From the NCBI RefSeq assembly GCF_007570825.1, contig NZ_SUNB01000001.1, positions 620,001 through 684,000 of the forward strand: 64,000 nucleotides of DNA. The letters run 5' to 3'. The notes beneath the pieces were generated by a model that saw only the letters and a program-made list of their open reading frames with translations, searched no databases and had not been told where the DNA came from. This document shows positions 61,633 to 64,000 of this stretch, in pieces. Made by a program: the position numbers and the translations under genes. Each line of letters starts with the position of its first letter. Position 1 is the first letter of the stretch. Source of the DNA: Pleionea sediminis. Lineage in GTDB: Bacteria; Pseudomonadota; Gammaproteobacteria; Enterobacterales; Kangiellaceae.

Positions 61633-62301
61633 CTTTGTCCTTTTGGTGGACTTAATCTTTCCCGTTGTAACATCAAAAGTGTATGTCCATCCGTCGATGG
61701 TATGCAGTTCGAATGTATTTGTGTAATCAAGGTGCAAGCGAAGCCTTAAGCGTTCGGCTTCTGTGACTTCATCATCCATTGGTGATGGAGCCTGCCAAAA
61801 ATAGTGGCTAACTGTAGGTACCACCTTGCTCTTATCCTTGACGAGATCAGCGGTCGAATATTGTTCTAGTAGCTTTCCCTCCTCGTAGAATGCTATGGCC
61901 AGGTCTTCTTTGGCTGGCTCCATCCCGACGCTCCAGGGCCCCATCCTTACTAGGTATCTACCATTTCTGGAAACAAAAACCGAAGACGAATACCAACCCT
62001 TGGTGCGGTAAAGCTCCTTGAGGGTTCCATCCTCTTGAACTTTGTAGGCAACTCCAAACGCCTCCTTTTCAACCTCATATTCTCGGTCATATCTTCTGGG
62101 CACCATAGTGAAAACGACATCAGATGAATTTTCACTGGTAAACGCCAATGGAAAGGGCCGCGCGGGGCTATCAGCTTTCAAAAGGGGGACGCAGATCAGG
62201 TAGACCAGAGATAGTGCGAAGAGCTTTATGATTTTGGGATAAAACCAAAAGCATGCGTATGATTTTCGCGTCGTTTTTACCATTGCCTTGTTATCGGCCA
62301 T
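61627..62301 (-). CDS. Exported/membrane-anchored unknown protein, 224 aa
   Basis: ATG 62301 follows a strong GGAGGTGA site. A basic N-terminus (MVKTTRKSYACFWFYPKIIK) leads into a hydrophobic segment (LFALSLVYLICVPLL), then ADSPARPFPLAFTSENSS. The mature domain has GRYLVRMGPWSVGMEPAKED and ends IDGWTYTFDVTTGKIKSTKR, a small beta-rich domain. GC content is higher than in its neighbours, a sign of separate origin. Function unknown. Confidence 0.65.
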   Translation of the reverse strand: MADNKAMVKTTRKSYACFWFYPKIIKLFALSLVYLICVPLLKADSPARPFPLAFTSENSSDVVFTMVPRRYDREYEVEKEAFGVAYKVQEDGTLKELYRTKGWYSSSVFVSRNGRYLVRMGPWSVGMEPAKEDLAIAFYEEGKLLEQYSTADLVKDKSKVVPTVSHYFWQAPSPMDDEVTEAERLRLRLHLDYTNTFELHTIDGWTYTFDVTTGKIKSTKRTKG

Positions 62302-62408
62302 TAATCACCTCCACCATTGCTATCAGAGTAGCAATAAATTGAACTAGTATCATAATAAGTACTAGAATAATTATCACCTGTTAAAACACCACTTTTAATT
62401 AAAGGAGT

Positions 62409-62585
62409 TCAAACCATTTTATAGACAAGTACAGGCCCTATTATAGGGACTAACCAGTTAAGCAGTAACATCCAGCGCTTTTTGTGCTTACTGAAGAAAA
62501 ACGATTCCATGATCGAAATAGTTTCAAGTAGTGCGAAAACAACAAAAGTAAAAGCTATTCCCATCAATATAAACTTAATAGTCAC
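62409..62585 (-). CDS. PLDc_N-like small membrane protein, 58 aa
   Basis: GTG 62585 with AAAGGAGCGA upstream, to TGA 62409. Two helices: MGIAFTFVVFALLETISIM and WMLLLNWLVPIIGPVLVYKM. The W-L-V-P-I-I-G-P pattern is that of PLDc_N membrane domains. Same type as 56375-56653 and as the head of the peptidase-like protein at 34774. The cassette border TTTTAACG (62601) lies upstream and GTTGGGC at 62621. Confidence 0.6.
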   Translation of the reverse strand: MTIKFILMGIAFTFVVFALLETISIMESFFFSKHKKRWMLLLNWLVPIIGPVLVYKMV

Positions 62586-62638
62586 ACTCGCTCCTTTGGC
62601 TTTTAACGATTAATTAAATTGTTGGGCTTATTTTTCGC

Positions 62639-62764
62639 CTAGTCCATTTCAAATCTTTGTTCCATGCTATCATCTAGTTCAATTCTGAAACCAGGACCTT
62701 GGGTTTCTTCCTCATCATATCCGATATGTATATGAGTGTCAGAGGCTGCAGACTTTGCAAGTTG
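62639..62764 (-). pseudogene. 3' remnant of an Imm32-like gene
   Basis: Only the last about 41 codons remain in frame, from just after a TAG: QLAKSAASDTHIHIGYDEEE and TQGPGFRIELDDSMEQRFEM. The phrase THIHIGY...IEL resembles the end of Imm32-type immunity proteins. No start codon; upstream DNA is not coding. Marks the right edge of the visible cassette array. Confidence 0.45.
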
Positions 62765-63056
62765 CTAGAATATTTGAGAAAACGCAACGCAAGTTTTTTA
62801 TTCAGCTTCAAAACCAGAAGAAGCTTTGGTGCAAAACGAGAAAGTCGCGCAACTAATAACTACCAGGAGGAGTGTTAGGTGATTCACTTAGTATTCTTAT
62901 TCTCAAAATAAGAATACTAGCAAACCATACTGTTGAGCGGAAGCTTGTTGTTGGGACTAGTAAAACACTCGTATTATGTTGGGATTAAGCTGCTACCAAT
63001 CCACACTATTCGGCTTTTGCAGGTATAGACTGACAAAAGCCGTCAAGATAGATGTA
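62765..63056. other. Non-coding region with a hairpin
   Basis: Contains TAGTATTCTTATT - CTCAA - AATAAGAATACTA (62889-62919), a perfect 13-bp stem downstream of the lipoprotein gene. It may act as its terminator, although the U-tract is poor. No gene seen. Confidence 0.5.
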
Positions 63057-63608
63057 TTAATAAAAAATAATTTCTGGATCTGGCGGATAATAATCGACAG
63101 CCAGCTGTCTAGGTTTCTTCTGATATTGATTAACAATCAGGTTTTCAGAAATCGTGGGATTATCTTGTCTAAAACGGCTTTTCACTGAGCTAAAGCTATC
63201 ACTAATCTCTATTGAGTCAAGATAAGGTCGCTTGTCCCAATGCATAACAATCTCAATATCACCAATATAATTCACCTTTTTCGGCTCAACTAAAAAACAC
63301 CAATCTTTGTAATTATAAAATGATAAATGGTGTGAACTTGCTGATATTCCTTTAAAACAATACTTTCCAGGCTCTAAAATAGTGACCAATTGTTGCTTAG
63401 GTTCATCGATTGATATCTTCCGACTACCATTCGCGCCTTCTCGATAGATGTATAAATTTGGCGCAGTGTTTCTGTCATAATCAATCGATAAATTCATGAT
63501 CGCCAAGGTTCTACCATTGGCTAATGAACGCTTCGGATCGACATTAATCAACACACATCCATTGATCAAGCATATGACAGTTAAAACTAAAGTTGTCCGT
63601 AAAAACAT
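63057..63608 (-). CDS. Putative lipoprotein, 183 aa
   Basis: Signal peptide with lipobox LINGC. The mature beta-rich domain has NLYIYREGANGSRKISIDEP, VTILEPGKYCFKGISASSHH and CFLVEPKKVNYIGDIEI. The latter is the ...PGxVxYxGxIxI pattern also present in the lipoprotein at 2142-2711 (QPGVISYAGHVNV). That suggests a common fold. No partner gene recognised. Start ATG 63608 with GAGGG upstream. Confidence 0.7.
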   Translation of the reverse strand: MFLRTTLVLTVICLINGCVLINVDPKRSLANGRTLAIMNLSIDYDRNTAPNLYIYREGANGSRKISIDEPKQQLVTILEPGKYCFKGISASSHHLSFYNYKDWCFLVEPKKVNYIGDIEIVMHWDKRPYLDSIEISDSFSSVKSRFRQDNPTISENLIVNQYQKKPRQLAVDYYPPDPEIIFY

Positions 63609-63636
63609 GAATCACCCTCTCCCTAGCATAAAATGG

Positions 63637-63810
63637 TTAAATTAACACTAACGATAAAACCAACAGTGTCAAGCCGCCAAAATACCACATGACTTGCCGT
63701 TCAAAAGACATCACCGTACTGTGAGACTTGGACTGAATTCGCCAAGCACTTAATGAGGTAACAACAAAAAAGAAACCAACCACTAAAAATATCTTAATAA
63801 GAATAGCCAC
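63637..63810 (-). CDS. Small two-helix membrane protein, 57 aa
   Basis: GTG 63810 to TAA 63637. Helices IFLVVGFFFVVTSLSAW and MWYFGGLTLLVLSLVLI separated by a short polar loop. AGAGAG lies about 8 nt upstream of the GTG. It lies 28 nt upstream of the lipoprotein gene and may be co-transcribed with it. Not recognised. Confidence 0.5.
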   Translation of the reverse strand: MAILIKIFLVVGFFFVVTSLSAWRIQSKSHSTVMSFERQVMWYFGGLTLLVLSLVLI

Positions 63811-63912
63811 AATAAATTCTCTCTACCTTTTCCTTAAACTAAAACGATAACCGTCATCCCAGATAGCTAAGTTTGCTATTTTATCGTGCCAATCCCATGA
63901 AATGCTACACAA

Positions 63913-64000
63913 TTATTTCACAAAGAAATAATCAATTCGACCATCTTTTAATCGATTCTCGATAAACCAAGCGCTAAATAATAATTTTCTACTGCTATTA
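63913..64000 (-). CDS. C-terminal end of a gene running off the right edge
   Basis: An open frame enters from the edge and ends at TAA 63913-63915, encoding a tail SAWFIENRLKDGRIDYFFVK. Amino-acid composition is protein-like, but only about 28 codons are visible. Family cannot be named. Confidence 0.35.
   Translation of the reverse strand, partial: NSSRKLLFSAWFIENRLKDGRIDYFFVK

Larger units (their letters stand above)
46887..62764. mobile_element. Integron-like gene cassette array without a visible integrase (CALIN-like)
   Basis: About 25 short genes, nearly all read leftward and each separated by 40-300 bp. Many junctions start with (T)TAACG just upstream of a start codon and end with GTTAnnn or GTTGGGC at the stop of the next gene. 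In three the stop TAA lies inside the GTTA box (58527, 60752, 61627). At least three junctions fold as imperfect inverted repeats with extra unpaired bases, as attC sites do. Content is mixed: immunity-like, lipoprotein, small membrane, zinc-ribbon and decayed genes. A duplicated single-gene unit is present. If this is a superintegron the integrase and attI should lie to the right of the window. Confidence 0.6.

Overview
The window looks like chromosome of an AT-rich gammaproteobacterium, probably marine. The tmRNA proteolysis tag reads ANDDNYALAA, one residue from the ANDENYALAA tag common in Gammaproteobacteria. I cannot name a genus.

Layout. 1-7.6 kb is ordinary chromosome: an S9 peptidase translationally coupled to a lipoprotein, an NAD-type glutamate dehydrogenase, and a PP2C phosphatase - FHA - Ser/Thr kinase operon. 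The tmRNA gene (ssrA, 7808-8153) is the attachment site of a 6.8-kb integrative element (8124-14954). The element is bounded by 30-bp direct repeats of the ssrA 3' end. It carries a P2 gpA-type HUH replication protein, small genes, an excisionase, a tyrosine integrase, a perfect 20-bp inverted repeat and a PD-(D/E)XK nuclease-like cargo gene. The original ssrA terminator now lies beyond the right repeat.

15-23.2 kb holds a membrane TPR protein inserted between two copies of the tail of a secreted HExxH metallopeptidase gene, a decayed membrane-protein gene, an AraC regulator and a secreted alpha/beta hydrolase. 23.6-32.5 kb is one tight eight-gene leftward operon: NitT/TauT-type ABC permease and ATPase, three solute-binding proteins (two fused to OmpA peptidoglycan-binding domains), a vWA protein, a membrane coiled-coil protein and a TelA homologue. 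It looks like an envelope-spanning stress or uptake machine rather than a plain importer. 32.9-46 kb has an unrecognised 542-residue protein, a membrane metallopeptidase, two LuxR-type regulators, a cluster of three exported proteins (a 927-residue beta-trefoil-like protein, a lipoprotein, a 470-residue protein), and an [FeFe]-hydrogenase with all H-cluster motifs and an added C-terminal NTF2/SnoaL-like domain. No hydrogenase maturases are visible.

46.9-62.8 kb is a run of about 25 short, unrelated, leftward single genes separated by imperfect palindromes that resemble integron attC sites. In three sites the stop codon of the gene lies inside the GTTA box. No integron integrase is present, so it resembles a chromosomal cassette array (CALIN type) or the tail of a superintegron whose integrase lies to the right. 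Cargo includes immunity-like proteins, small membrane proteins, paralogous families and an exactly recognisable duplicated cassette. Several cassettes are broken by single nonsense codons or frameshifts, including a large cation P-type ATPase interrupted by one in-frame TAA and flanked by about 285-bp direct repeats. The last kilobase returns to a lipoprotein and small membrane proteins.
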